Source: Actinomycetota bacterium
Lineage (GTDB): Bacteria; Actinomycetota; Acidimicrobiia; Acidimicrobiales; Ilumatobacteraceae
NCBI GenBank assembly: GCA_016213625.1
Contig: JACQZZ010000018.1
Coordinates: 1-38,946 of the forward strand
DNA length: 38,946 bases
Reading direction: 5' to 3'
The notes below the pieces were generated by a model, which searched no databases, was not told the DNA's origin, and worked only from the letters and a program-made list of their open reading frames with translations. Positions within the stretch are counted from its first letter, which is position 1. The number at the start of each line of letters is the position of its first letter. This document shows, one piece after another, positions 29,163 to 38,188 of this stretch. The position numbers and the translations under genes were made by a program.

Positions 29163-30785
29163 ATGACCGTCACCGACAGCAAGCCGATCGATCTGGAAGT
29201 GAGCCCCCTCGGCCGGGTGGAGGGCGACCTCGACCTGCGCGTGAAGATCACCGATGGAGTGGTCACCGACGCGTGGACCGAAGCGCTGATGTTCCGCGGC
29301 TTCGAGATCATCCTGCGCGGCAAGGACCCGCAGGCCGGCCTCATCATGACGCCGCGCATCTGCGGCATCTGCGGCGGCAGCCACCTCACCAAGGCGTGCT
29401 ACGCACTCGACACGGCGTGGAAGACGGTGCTGCCGCCCAACGCCATCCTGGTGCGCAACATCGCCCAGGCGTGCGAGACGCTGCAATCCATCCCGCGCTG
29501 GTTCTACGCACTGTTCGCCATCGACCTGGTGAACAAGAAGTACGCGAAGGCCAAGGACTACGACGAGGCCATGCGTCGCTTCGCCCCGTTCGTGGGCGAG
29601 AGCTACGAGCCCGGCGTGGTGCTCGGCGCGAAGCCGGTGGAGGTGTACGCGATCTTCGGTGGTCAGTGGCCGCACTCGTCGTTCATGATCCCCGGCGGCG
29701 TGATGTGCGCCCCCACGCTCACCGACATCACGCGCTCCATCGCCATCCTCGACTACTGGCGCCAGGAGTGGCTGGAGAACCGCCTGCTGGGCTGCTCCAT
29801 CGAGCGCTACCGGCAGATCCAGACGTGGGAGGAGTTGCTGGAGTGGTGCGACGAGAACGAGTCGCAGCACAACAGCGATCTCGCCTTCTTCATCCGCTAC
29901 TCGATGGGCATCGGCCTCGACAAGTACGGCAAGGGCTACGGCAACTACCTGGCCACTGGCACGTTCTTCGAACCCAGCCAGTACGCCACGCCGACGATCG
30001 AGGGGCGCAACAACGCACTCATCACCCGCTCGGGGATCTACGCCAACGGTGTGGATCACGAGTTCGACCACCTGCGGGTGAGTGAGGATGTCACCCACTC
30101 GTTCTTCAAGGGCACCGGGTCGCTGCATCCGTGGGAGGGCGTGACCGAGCCCATCGACCCGGCCGACGGTCGCGGCCAGGGCAAGTACACCTGGGCGAAG
30201 GCGCCTCGCTACGACGTACCCGGCCAGGGCCATGTGCCGCTGGAGGTGGGTCCACTCGCTCGCCAGGTGGTGGCCGGCAACGCCGAGCGCCAGGTGTGGC
30301 AGAGCTACGACCCGCTGGTGCGCGACATGCTGGGCAAGATCGGCCCGAGCATCTTCCTGCGCACCTTCGCTCGTCTGCACGAGGCCGCCAAGTACTACGA
30401 GATGACCCGTGCGTGGATCGACCAGATCGATCTCCACGATCGCTTCTACATCAAGCCCGTCGAGCGCGAGTCGGGGAAGGGCTTCGGGTCCACCGAAGCG
30501 GCCCGCGGTTCGCTCAGCGACTGGATCGTGCTGGAGGACGGCAAGATCGCCAACTATCAGGTGATCACGCCGACCGCCTGGAACATCGGGCCCAAGGACG
30601 GCAAGGAAGCCAACGGCCCGATGGAGCAAGCGTTCATCGGCGCACCGGTGGAGGACATGCACGATCCCATCGAGCTCGGGCACGTGGCCCGCAGCTTCGA
30701 CAGCTGCATCGTCTGCACCGTGCACGCCTACGACGGCAAGACCGGCAAGGAGATGTCGCAATTCAAGGTCAACGGCATGCTCTGA
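29163..30785 (+). CDS. hucL: Group 2a (Huc-type) [NiFe]-hydrogenase large (catalytic) subunit
   Basis: This 540-residue subunit carries the NiFe(CN)2CO centre. The L1 motif is PRICGICGGSHL (Cys67, Cys70) and the L2 motif is SFDSCIVCTVH (Cys515, Cys518, His521); together the four Cys bind Ni and Fe. A 19-residue tail (AYDGKTGKEMSQFKVNGML) follows His521 and is the expected substrate of the maturation protease encoded next. PLGRVEGDLDLRVKI is the conserved N-terminus with the proton-channel Glu. The start is ATG 29163 with AAAGGACG upstream. The sequence style (VCTVHAYD after L2, SIPRWFYALFAIDLVN) is that of group 2a enzymes of actinobacteria, which oxidise sub-atmospheric H2 and tolerate O2. 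Confidence 0.95.
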   Translation: MTVTDSKPIDLEVSPLGRVEGDLDLRVKITDGVVTDAWTEALMFRGFEIILRGKDPQAGLIMTPRICGICGGSHLTKACYALDTAWKTVLPPNAILVRNIAQACETLQSIPRWFYALFAIDLVNKKYAKAKDYDEAMRRFAPFVGESYEPGVVLGAKPVEVYAIFGGQWPHSSFMIPGGVMCAPTLTDITRSIAILDYWRQEWLENRLLGCSIERYRQIQTWEELLEWCDENESQHNSDLAFFIRYSMGIGLDKYGKGYGNYLATGTFFEPSQYATPTIEGRNNALITRSGIYANGVDHEFDHLRVSEDVTHSFFKGTGSLHPWEGVTEPIDPADGRGQGKYTWAKAPRYDVPGQGHVPLEVGPLARQVVAGNAERQVWQSYDPLVRDMLGKIGPSIFLRTFARLHEAAKYYEMTRAWIDQIDLHDRFYIKPVERESGKGFGSTEAARGSLSDWIVLEDGKIANYQVITPTAWNIGPKDGKEANGPMEQAFIGAPVEDMHDPIELGHVARSFDSCIVCTVHAYDGKTGKEMSQFKVNGML

Positions 30786-30843
30786 GCACCTCGCTCAGCA
30801 TGCGACGCGACGCCGGGGCAACGACCGGAGGCGCGTGAAGTTC

Positions 30844-30887
30844 GAGGGCGGTGCCGCCGCCTCATGCCGGCGCCCGGCATCGCCCTC
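30844..30887 (+). other. Nested hairpin in the hucL-hupD intergenic region
   Basis: ATGCCGG-CGC-CCGGCAT (30864-30880) is a perfect 7-bp stem with a 3-nt loop, and GAGGGCG (30844-30850) can pair with CGCCCTC (30881-30887) just outside it. It lies in the 136-nt gap between the large subunit and the protease. No U-tract follows, so it may stabilise the hucSL 3' end or partially attenuate transcription. Confidence 0.5.
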
Positions 30888-30921
30888 AATCAACTCGAAC
30901 ACACACGACGAGAGGTGGGGC

Positions 30922-31386
30922 ATGACACTGATCATCGGCTGTGGGAACCTGCTGCGAGGTGACGATGCAGTGGGTCCCGTGCTGGTCCGCCGGCTGCTCG
31001 ACCACGGGCTGCCGCCAGGGATGGAGGTCGCCGACGGCGGCACGAGCGGCATGGACGTCGCGTTCCGCATGCGCGGCGCGGATCGCGTGGTGCTCGTCGA
31101 CGCGTCGAACACCGGTGGCACCCCGGGCGACATCTACCGGCTGCGCGGCGAAGACGTGGAGGAGTTGCCCCCGCTGGAGGGCATCAACCTGCACAGCTTC
31201 CGCTGGGACCACGCGCTCGCCTTCGGACGCTGGGTGCTGAAGGACGACTACCCCACCGACGTCGTCGTGTACCTGGTGGAGGCCGAGTCGTTCGAGTTCG
31301 GTGCCGCCCTGTCGCCGGCAGTGGACCGCGCGGTGGACGAACTCGTGGAAGTGCTCGCGGCCGTCAGCACCGGGGCCGGCTCGTGA
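30922..31386 (+). CDS. hupD: Hydrogenase maturation protease (HupD/HycI family)
   Basis: This 154-residue endopeptidase removes the C-terminal tail of the large subunit after nickel insertion. The N-terminal MTLIIGCGNLLRGDDAVGP carries the first metal-contacting acidic residue (Asp where many have Glu). The second is in VVLVDASNTGGTPG and the His is in NLHSFRWDHAL. The start is ATG 30922, behind a GAGAGGTGGGG ribosome-binding site; a longer in-frame start at 30835 is rejected because it crosses the hairpin. The next small gene overlaps by one base. The partner is the HucL tail after His521. Confidence 0.92.
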   Translation: MTLIIGCGNLLRGDDAVGPVLVRRLLDHGLPPGMEVADGGTSGMDVAFRMRGADRVVLVDASNTGGTPGDIYRLRGEDVEELPPLEGINLHSFRWDHALAFGRWVLKDDYPTDVVVYLVEAESFEFGAALSPAVDRAVDELVEVLAAVSTGAGS

Positions 31387-31589
31387 TGGCCGTGGGTGAC
31401 CCGCTCGTGTCCACCTCGGTGATCGAGGAGGCCGGCCGGTTCGTCGTGGTGCTCGACGTCGTGTTCCCCGACGGTGCGGTGCGCCATCGGTTGCAGACCT
31501 ATCACTCGCAGGCCCGGGCCATGCTCGCGGCCGATTTCGTTCGGCGAACCGCCGACCGTGATCCTCGACCCGAATGGGGGATGCCATGA
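31386..31589 (+). CDS. Small conserved-looking protein in the hydrogenase operon, unknown
   Basis: A 67-residue protein (MAVGDPLVSTSVIEEAGRF, with VVLDVVFPDGAVRHRLQTYH) predicted to form a small beta-rich fold with a C-terminal helix (QARAMLAADFVRRTA). No family is recognised and it has no cysteines. It is real by context: it overlaps hupD by 1 nt (TGATG) and the next gene by 4 nt (ATGA), and codon use matches its neighbours. A GTG one codon earlier (31383) is an alternative start. A role in hydrogenase assembly or in the electron relay is only an inference from its place in the operon. Confidence 0.7.
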   Translation: MAVGDPLVSTSVIEEAGRFVVVLDVVFPDGAVRHRLQTYHSQARAMLAADFVRRTADRDPRPEWGMP

Positions 31590-32803
31590 CTGTGCGATCC
31601 GTGCTGCGCCCGCAGCCGATCGGCCTCTTCGACGGGCCCGCCGGCCTGCTGCTCGTCACCGAGGGCGATGGAGCGTCGGAGGTGCTCGACGGCCTTGCCC
31701 AGGGCCGATTGCCGGCGAACTGGCCCAGCGCCGCCGGCGTGCTCGCCGCGGCGGTGCGCGACGACGTCGATGGTGCGGTGGCATCGCTCGGCGACGACGT
31801 GGAGTCGGTGATCAACCGGCTCGTCCTGCAGCCCACGATCGATCACCTGACAGCCGCTCGCGAGGTCACGGAGGCCGATCGTGCACTGCGCACGCTGGTC
31901 GACGCCGCGGCGTACGCGAGCGGGCTCAGCGACGAGCCTCCCGTGTCCGACGGTGTGGATGGTGAGTTCGCGGTGCTCGCGCTCACGGTGCGCGCGGCGA
32001 GGGCGCTCGAGTTCAAGGACTCACGAGGCGCGCTTCGTACGCTGCGCGACGCGGTGCCGTTCGCAGCATCGGTGGGACCGGCCCTGCACGCACGGGTGCT
32101 GGCGATGCTGGCCGAGCATCAGCAGCAGCACGGTGGCGGCGAGAGCGCGCTCGAGCTGTACGACGAGGCGATCAACCTGCTGCAGCCGACGGATCTCGCC
32201 GAGTTCCGGGCGGGGTTGCATCTGCAGCGTGGCCTCGTGGCCCATCAGCTCGCCGACGTACAGCGCCACCGTTTGCTGGAAGCCATCCGGAGCTATCAGT
32301 CGGCGCTCATCGTGCTGACCGAGCAGGACCATTCGGAGCAGTTCGCGCTGGCGAACATGAACATCGCCATCGCCATCCTGTCGATGCCGATGACACAGGC
32401 GTCGGACCAGGTCCGCCTCGGCGTGGCAGTTCAGTCCCTGCGGGCAGCGTTGCGCGTGTACCGCCCCGACACGCACCCGTACGAGTGGTCGAGCTCGCAG
32501 ATGAATCTCGCGAATGCGTTGCAGTACCTGCCGTCGAAGCACCGCCAGGACAACATCGAAGAGGCAGTGGAGCTGTACGAAGAAGTGCTCGCGTTCCGAT
32601 CACCACGCAGCGATCCGCTCGGGTACGCACGCGTGTTGGCCAACCAGGCGAACGCGTTGGCTCACCTCGCCATCTTCGAACACGCAGCCGCCAAGTACAC
32701 CGAGGCGCGAGGGCTGTTCGCGTCGAACGGCGACACCGAGGCCGTCGAGGTGATCGATCGTCAGCTCCAGCAGATCGACGAGCAGAGGAGTGTGGCCGAA
32801 TGA
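31586..32803 (+). CDS. TPR-like repeat protein of the hydrogenase operon
   Basis: A 405-residue, largely helical protein. From about residue 150, successive helical pairs follow the tetratricopeptide pattern, for example HARVLAMLAEHQQQHGGGES, ALELYDEAINLL, AIRSYQSALIVL, ALANMNIAIAIL, AVELYEEVLAFR and YARVLANQANALAHLAIFEH. TPR proteins mediate protein-protein contacts. A TPR-like protein is a usual neighbour of group 2a hydrogenases, where it may aid assembly. The start is ATG 31586, in an ATGA overlap with the previous gene; an upstream in-frame ATG at 31574 is possible. It has no cysteines and no signal peptide. Confidence 0.8.
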   Translation: MTVRSVLRPQPIGLFDGPAGLLLVTEGDGASEVLDGLAQGRLPANWPSAAGVLAAAVRDDVDGAVASLGDDVESVINRLVLQPTIDHLTAAREVTEADRALRTLVDAAAYASGLSDEPPVSDGVDGEFAVLALTVRAARALEFKDSRGALRTLRDAVPFAASVGPALHARVLAMLAEHQQQHGGGESALELYDEAINLLQPTDLAEFRAGLHLQRGLVAHQLADVQRHRLLEAIRSYQSALIVLTEQDHSEQFALANMNIAIAILSMPMTQASDQVRLGVAVQSLRAALRVYRPDTHPYEWSSSQMNLANALQYLPSKHRQDNIEEAVELYEEVLAFRSPRSDPLGYARVLANQANALAHLAIFEHAAAKYTEARGLFASNGDTEAVEVIDRQLQQIDEQRSVAE

Positions 32804-33363
32804 GCATCCAGACCGCCGAGGAGGTCACCTTCGAGATGCGGGCCGCGCAGCTCGATCACGCTCGCCACGCGGTGGAGCGTCTCGACGACGATGCACGCAT
32901 CGCCGCGCTGGCGTTGGCCGATGCGATCGAAGCCCACCAGCACACGGTGTTGCGCACCATCGTGTCGTCGCTGCGAGCCGACGATCGAGGCCGCGAGTTG
33001 CTGTACGAACTGGTCGACGACGTCGAGGTGTACGCGGCGCTGGTGAAGGCCGGCATCGTGCGACCGTCGCTCGCGATGCGCGCACTGCAGGTGCTCGACG
33101 GAGTGCGGCCCTATCTCACCAGTCACAACGGCGACGTCGAACTGGTGAAGATCGAAGAGGGCGTCGCCCATGTACGTCTGCTGGGCGCGTGCCAGTCGTG
33201 TGGGTCCGCCACCTCGACGCTGCGCGATCAGGTCGCGGAGGCACTGCTCGAGCACCTTCCGGAGCTCCACGAGGTGCGCGAGGTCGCGCCCGACACCGCG
33301 CCCACCACGACCATCATCCCGGTCTCGGCGCTGACGTTCGGCAGGAAGCCGAACTCGGCGTGA
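32800..33363 (+). CDS. NifU C-terminal-domain (Fe-S scaffold) protein
   Basis: A 187-residue protein. The N-terminal 90 residues are helical and unrecognised. The C-terminal part is a NifU/Nfu domain: ALQVLDGVRPYLTSHNGDVE, then LVKIEEGVAHVRLLGACQSC with the CxxC pair (GACQSCGSATSTLRDQVAEAL). Nfu domains carry or deliver Fe-S clusters, so it may supply clusters to HucS. The start is ATG 32800 in an ATGA overlap with the TPR gene; the longer frame from 32485 lies within that gene and is rejected. The next gene is coupled by GTGA. Confidence 0.88.
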   Translation: MSIQTAEEVTFEMRAAQLDHARHAVERLDDDARIAALALADAIEAHQHTVLRTIVSSLRADDRGRELLYELVDDVEVYAALVKAGIVRPSLAMRALQVLDGVRPYLTSHNGDVELVKIEEGVAHVRLLGACQSCGSATSTLRDQVAEALLEHLPELHEVREVAPDTAPTTTIIPVSALTFGRKPNSA

Positions 33364-34472
33364 CGGCGGTGGTTGCGGCCCCGTACCAGCCCAGCCGATG
33401 GCTGGGAGGTCCCAGCCCGTTCGGGTTGGTGCTGCCGGACGCGACACCATCACCCTCCACCATGTACGCGCCTCGCGGGGTGTGCCTCGCCCCAGGCGCG
33501 GTCATCGCCGCCGACACCGGCAACCACCGGCTGCTCATCTGGCAGAGCGAGCATCCCGCCGACGATCATGCCGACGCCGACGTGGTGGTGGGCCAGCCCG
33601 ACATGCAGTCGGAGGGGCCGAGCCTGTTCTTCCTGCCGACGGGAGTGATGGTCCTGCCCGACGGCCGGTTGGTCGTGTGCGACGCCTGGCATCACCGTCT
33701 ACTGGTGTGGGACGAGGTGCCACGGCGCAGCGCCACGCCGCCTTCGATGGTGTTGGGACAGGACGATCTCGACGGGGTCACCGAGGGCTGTGGCCCGGAC
33801 CGCTTCTACTGGCCGTTCGGTGCGGCGCTGGTGGGCGACGTGTTCTGGTTGGCGGACACGGGCAACCGGCGCGTGCTCGGGTGGCGCGGCGGGTTGCCCC
33901 AGCCGGGGCAGGGCGCCGACATCGTGCTCGGCCAGCCCGACCTGTGGTCGCGTGGAGAGAACCGCGACGGCCCGGTGGCGCGCAACTCGCTGCGGTGGCC
34001 GCACGCGATCGCGCACACGGGCGATGTGCTGCTGGTGGCCGATGCCGGCAACCACCGCGTGCTCGGGTGGCACGGTGAGCTCGACGGCGAACGACCCGCC
34101 GACACGGTGCTCGGCCAACCAGGGTTCGACTCGGCAGTCGAGTTCCCCTACCGGCCGCAGGGTCCGCGTGCGTTCCGGTTCCCCTACGGCGTGGCCACCA
34201 CGCCCGAGGGCGGCCTGGTGGTGGCCGACACGTCGAACAATCGTCTGTGCATCGTCGACGATCTGCAGGCCACGCTGGCCGACCAGCCCCTGGGCGGAGC
34301 CGTGGATCACGTGCTCGGTCAACCCGATCTCGACGCCAACGGCGAGAACCGGTGGGACCGCGTGGCGCACGATTCGTTCTGTTGGCCCTACGGTGTGGAT
34401 GCCGATGGCCAACGCCTGGCCGTGGCCGACTCGGGCAACAACCGAATCGTGCTCTGGAATCGAGAGGACTGA
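33360..34472 (+). CDS. NHL-repeat beta-propeller protein of the hydrogenase operon
   Basis: A 370-residue protein made of about six NHL blades. Repeated signatures are ADTGNHRLLIW, CDAWHHRLLVW, ADTGNRRVLGW, ADAGNHRVLGW, ADTSNNRLCIV and ADSGNNRIVLW, each spaced about 55-60 residues and alternating with VVGQPD/VLGQPDL segments. It has no signal peptide, so it is probably cytoplasmic and forms a propeller for protein binding. NHL proteins are recurrent partners of group 2a hydrogenases, but their function is not established. The start is GTG 33360 in a GTGA overlap; hypF follows after 2 nt. Confidence 0.87.
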   Translation: MTAVVAAPYQPSRWLGGPSPFGLVLPDATPSPSTMYAPRGVCLAPGAVIAADTGNHRLLIWQSEHPADDHADADVVVGQPDMQSEGPSLFFLPTGVMVLPDGRLVVCDAWHHRLLVWDEVPRRSATPPSMVLGQDDLDGVTEGCGPDRFYWPFGAALVGDVFWLADTGNRRVLGWRGGLPQPGQGADIVLGQPDLWSRGENRDGPVARNSLRWPHAIAHTGDVLLVADAGNHRVLGWHGELDGERPADTVLGQPGFDSAVEFPYRPQGPRAFRFPYGVATTPEGGLVVADTSNNRLCIVDDLQATLADQPLGGAVDHVLGQPDLDANGENRWDRVAHDSFCWPYGVDADGQRLAVADSGNNRIVLWNRED

Positions 34473-34474
34473 AC

Positions 34475-36814
34475 GTGTCCACCCGTGCCGATCTGCTCTC
34501 CCACGTCGAGCGCCGACGCGTGCGGGTGTGGGGCATCGTGCAGGGTGTGGGCTTCCGGCCGTTCGTGCAGGGCCTCGCCGTCGAGCTGGGCCTCGCTGGT
34601 CTGGTGGGCAACGACGCCCAGGGCGTGTTCATCGAGATCGAGGGTCCGCCCGTGGCGCTCGACGAGTTCGCGCGACGCCTGGTCGACGACGCACCGCGGC
34701 TCGCGAACATCACGTCGGTGTCGGTCGACACCGCCCCGGTCGAGGGCACGTCGGCCTTCGAGATCGTCGAGTCGCAGGCGACCGACGGTGTGCGCGCATC
34801 GCTCCCGCCCGACGTCGCGATGTGCCCGGAGTGCCGGGCGGAGATCGACGACCCGGGCGCCCGTCGCTACCGCCACCCCTTCGCCAACTGCACGCAGTGC
34901 GGGCCGCGCCTCACCGTCATCCGCGACCTTCCCTACGACCGACCCGCCACCACCATGGCCGCGTTCGAGATGTGCCCCGACTGTGCAGCCGAGTACGCCG
35001 ACCCACTCGACCGCCGTCACCATGCCCAGCCGATCGCCTGCCCCGCGTGCGGGCCGCAGCTCGCGTTCGATGGCCCCAACAGTGCGGTCGCCGGCACCGA
35101 TGCGGCACTCGCGGCTGCCCATCGAGTGATCGCCGACGGTGGTGTGGTCGCGGTGAAGGGTGTGGGCGGCTACCACCTCGTGTGCGACGCGTCGAACGAG
35201 GCCGCGGTCGCCACGCTGCGAGCGCGCAAGGAGCGCCCCGACAAGCCGTTCGCGCTGATGGCCGCGTCGGTGCAGGTGGCAGAGCGCCTGGTGGAGGTCG
35301 ACGCCGTGGCGCGCGAGGCGCTGCTGTCGCCGGCGGCACCCGTGGTGCTGCTGCCTCGCCGTGGCGGCTCGTCCGGTGTCGCATCCGCGGTGGCGCCGGG
35401 GAACCCGTTGCTCGGGGTCATGCTGCCGCCCAGTCCGCTGCATCACCTGCTCCTCCGGCCAGTGCCGGGCCACGACACGCCCGTGCCGCAGGTGGTGGTG
35501 CTCACCTCGGGCAATCTCAGCGACGAACCGATCGCGTTCCTCGACGACGACGCCCGGAGCCGACTCGAAGGTCTGGTCGACGGGTGGCTCGTGCACGACC
35601 GGCCCATCCATGTGCCGGTCGACGACTCGGTGGTGCGCGTCGTGGCGGGCACGGTGCATCCCGTGCGTCGTTCACGCGGGTACGCGCCCGTGCCGGTGAC
35701 GTTGCCGTTCGCCGTGCCGCCCACGCTCGCCGTCGGCGGAGAGATCAAGAACACCTTCTGCCTCGCCGACGGATCGCGTGCGTGGGTGAGCCAGCACATC
35801 GGCGACATGGGCAACCTGGAGACGCTGCACGCGTTCGAGCGCACCGTGGACTCGTTCACCCAGATGTATCGCGTGACGCCCGAGGTCATCGCCGTCGACC
35901 AGCACCCCGGCTACCTCACCCGGCGGTGGGGGCTCGACCACGTGGGCGACGCGAGGGTGGTGGAGGTGCAGCACCACCACGCACACGTGGCCGCGCTGAT
36001 GGCCGAGCACGGGCTGGGCGCGGACGACACGGTGGTGGGCCTGGCCTTCGACGGCACCGGTCACGGCCGCGCTGCCGATGGCTCGGTCGAGCTGTGGGGC
36101 GGCGAGGTGCTGTATGCCGGCTATCGATCGTTCGAGCGCATCGCCCATCTGCGGCCACTGCCCTTGCCCAGCGGCGACGGCGGCGTGCGCAATCCCTGCC
36201 GCACCGCGGTCGTGCAGCTGCTGGCGCTCGGCATCGCGGGCGTCGACACGCTGCCCCCCGCACTGGCCTGCGAGCCCACCGAACTGTCGGTGGTGCGCCA
36301 CCAGGCGATGACGGGTCTGCAGTGTGTGCCCACCACCAGCATGGGTCGGCTGTTCGACGTGGTGTCGTCGATCATCGGCGTCCGCCAGCGCGTGCACTAC
36401 GAGGCGCAGGCGGCCATCGAGCTGGAGGCGCTCGCGGCATCGCACGATGGCCCGGTCCCGACGCTGGAGTTCGTGCTGCGCGCCGACGGGGTGATCGACC
36501 CCGAGCCGCTGCTGCGCCACCTGGTGGGGCACGTCGCTCGCGGCACGAGTTCGTCGGCGCTGGCACTCGCGTTCCACCTCGCGGTGGCACGGATGGTGCA
36601 GCAGGTGGCCGAACGGTCGGTGCTCGCCCACCGCGTGCCGCTGGCGCTCACCGGCGGTGTGTTCCAGAACGCGTTGCTGACGCGACTCGTGCTCGACCGG
36701 CTCACGGCCGATGGTCACACGGTGCTCACCCATCGGGTGGTACCGGCGAACGATGGAGGTCTGGCGCTGGGCCAGGCCGTGATCGCCGGGCTCGCCCGGC
36801 AGGGGAGGGACTGA
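34475..36814 (+). CDS. hypF: Carbamoyltransferase HypF
   Basis: This 779-residue enzyme makes the cyanide ligands of the NiFe centre from carbamoyl phosphate with HypE. Domains in order: acylphosphatase-like (about 13-100, VWGIVQGVGFRPFVQ); two zinc fingers (CPEC with CTQC, CPDC with CPAC, about 110-195); a YrdC-like domain (about 205-400, VVAVKGVGGYHLVCDA); and a Kae1-like carbamoyltransferase domain with VEVQHHHAHVAALMAEHGLG, LAFDGTGHG and LTGGVFQNALL. All key motifs are intact and the length is normal. The start is GTG 34475, 2 nt after the NHL stop; hypC follows after 1 nt. Confidence 0.95.
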   Translation: MSTRADLLSHVERRRVRVWGIVQGVGFRPFVQGLAVELGLAGLVGNDAQGVFIEIEGPPVALDEFARRLVDDAPRLANITSVSVDTAPVEGTSAFEIVESQATDGVRASLPPDVAMCPECRAEIDDPGARRYRHPFANCTQCGPRLTVIRDLPYDRPATTMAAFEMCPDCAAEYADPLDRRHHAQPIACPACGPQLAFDGPNSAVAGTDAALAAAHRVIADGGVVAVKGVGGYHLVCDASNEAAVATLRARKERPDKPFALMAASVQVAERLVEVDAVAREALLSPAAPVVLLPRRGGSSGVASAVAPGNPLLGVMLPPSPLHHLLLRPVPGHDTPVPQVVVLTSGNLSDEPIAFLDDDARSRLEGLVDGWLVHDRPIHVPVDDSVVRVVAGTVHPVRRSRGYAPVPVTLPFAVPPTLAVGGEIKNTFCLADGSRAWVSQHIGDMGNLETLHAFERTVDSFTQMYRVTPEVIAVDQHPGYLTRRWGLDHVGDARVVEVQHHHAHVAALMAEHGLGADDTVVGLAFDGTGHGRAADGSVELWGGEVLYAGYRSFERIAHLRPLPLPSGDGGVRNPCRTAVVQLLALGIAGVDTLPPALACEPTELSVVRHQAMTGLQCVPTTSMGRLFDVVSSIIGVRQRVHYEAQAAIELEALAASHDGPVPTLEFVLRADGVIDPEPLLRHLVGHVARGTSSSALALAFHLAVARMVQQVAERSVLAHRVPLALTGGVFQNALLTRLVLDRLTADGHTVLTHRVVPANDGGLALGQAVIAGLARQGRD

Positions 36815-36815
36815 C

Positions 36816-37076
36816 ATGTGCCTGGGCGTTCCTGGCAAGGTGCTGGACATCCGCGAGGAGCGCGGCACACGCATGGCCACCGTCGACTTCGGTGGTGTCA
36901 CGAAGAACGTCTGCCTCGCGTATCTCCCCGAGGCAGCGGTGGGTGACTACACGATCGTCCACGCGGGGTTCGCCATCACCCAGCTCGACGAGGCCTCGGC
37001 GTTGGAGACGTTGCAGATGTTCCGCGACCTCGGCTACTTCGACGACGAGATGGGTGCGGAGGGCGTGTCGCCGTGA
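36816..37076 (+). CDS. hypC: Hydrogenase assembly chaperone HypC
   Basis: This 86-residue protein begins [12 protein letters not shown], with the essential Cys2 that holds the Fe(CN)2CO unit while bound to HypD and the large subunit. [20 protein letters not shown] is the family's conserved second half. The start is ATG 36816, 1 nt after hypF, with GGGAGGGA as ribosome-binding site. The stop overlaps the hypD GTG start by 4 nt. Confidence 0.96.
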   Translation: MCLGVPGKVLDIREERGTRMATVDFGGVTKNVCLAYLPEAAVGDYTIVHAGFAITQLDEASALETLQMFRDLGYFDDEMGAEGVSP

Positions 37077-38188
37077 AGTACCTCGACGAGTTCGCCGACC
37101 CCGACCTGGCCCGCTCGCTACTCGCCGAGATCGCCGCCGTCACCACGCGCCCGTGGGCGATCATGGAGGTCTGCGGTGGGCAGACCCACAGCATCATCCG
37201 CAACGGCATCGACCAACTGCTGCCGCCCGAGATCGAACTGGTGCACGGCCCCGGATGCCCGGTGTGCGTCACCCCGCTGGAGATGATCGACCGCGCGCTC
37301 GCCATCGCCTCGCGACCCGATGTCATCTTCTGCTCGTTCGGCGACATGCTCCGCGTGCCGGGCAGCGAACTCGACCTGTTCGCCGTGCGTGCCCGCGGTG
37401 GCGACGTGCGCGTCGTCTACTCCCCACTCGATGCCGTGACCATCGCCGAGGAACACCCCGATCGACAGGTGGTGTTCTTCGGCGTCGGCTTCGAGACCAC
37501 CGCGCCCGCCAACGCGATGTCGGTGCACCTCGCCCGTCGACGTGGCCTCACCAACTTCAGCATGCTCGTCAGCCACGTGCTGGTGCCGCCGGCCATCGAG
37601 GCCGTCATGTCGTCGCCGTCGTGTCGGGTGAACGGATTCCTCGCCGCCGGCCACGTGTGCACCGTGATGGGCGATCGTGAGTACCTGCCGTTGGCCGAGC
37701 GGTTCCACGTGCCCATCGTCATCACCGGCTTCGAACCGCTCGACGTGCTCGACGGCATCCGTCGCTGCGTGATGCAGCTCGAGGCCGGACGCGGCGAGGT
37801 GGAGAACGCCTACGCGCGGGCGGTGCGCAGCGAGGGCAACGCCACCGCGCGGGCCATGCTCGACGAAGTGTTCCAGGTGTGCGATCGCCAGTGGCGCGGC
37901 ATCGGGATGATCCCCGCGAGCGGGTGGCAGCTCACCGAGGCGTACGCTGACTTCGACGCCTCCCTTCGGTTCGACGTGGGCTCGCTCACCGTGGCCGAGC
38001 CCGAGCGATGCCGTGCCGGCGAAGTGCTGCAGGGCCTGTTGAAGCCCGACCAGTGCGAGTGCTTCGGGGTCGAGTGCACGCCGCGCACGCCGATGGGGGC
38101 GACGATGGTGTCCAGCGAGGGCGCCTGCGCCGCCTACTACCTGTACCGCCGATCCGGCCTCGAGCCGGTGGAGGTGCGCCGTGGGTGA
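37073..38188 (+). CDS. hypD: Hydrogenase formation protein HypD
   Basis: This 371-residue scaffold protein assembles the Fe(CN)2CO group with HypC. It has [66 protein letters not shown] and, near the C-terminus, the [4Fe-4S] ligands in [17 protein letters not shown] and [10 protein letters not shown]. The start is GTG 37073, in a GTGA overlap with hypC. It overlaps hypE by 8 nt if that gene starts at GTG 38181. Confidence 0.96.
   Translation: MKYLDEFADPDLARSLLAEIAAVTTRPWAIMEVCGGQTHSIIRNGIDQLLPPEIELVHGPGCPVCVTPLEMIDRALAIASRPDVIFCSFGDMLRVPGSELDLFAVRARGGDVRVVYSPLDAVTIAEEHPDRQVVFFGVGFETTAPANAMSVHLARRRGLTNFSMLVSHVLVPPAIEAVMSSPSCRVNGFLAAGHVCTVMGDREYLPLAERFHVPIVITGFEPLDVLDGIRRCVMQLEAGRGEVENAYARAVRSEGNATARAMLDEVFQVCDRQWRGIGMIPASGWQLTEAYADFDASLRFDVGSLTVAEPERCRAGEVLQGLLKPDQCECFGVECTPRTPMGATMVSSEGACAAYYLYRRSGLEPVEVRRG

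Noticed and set aside
28160..30785. Group 1h (Hhy) hydrogenase
   Set aside because: No twin-arginine signal on the small subunit, and the accessory genes (TPR, Nfu, NHL) and subunit sequence style fit group 2a.
33790..37680. Very long (about 1,300-codon) open plus-strand frame across NHL, hypF, hypC and hypD
   Set aside because: It is out of frame with four well-recognised genes, has Arg/Pro/Ala-rich low-complexity translation and no domain. It is a GC-driven shadow.
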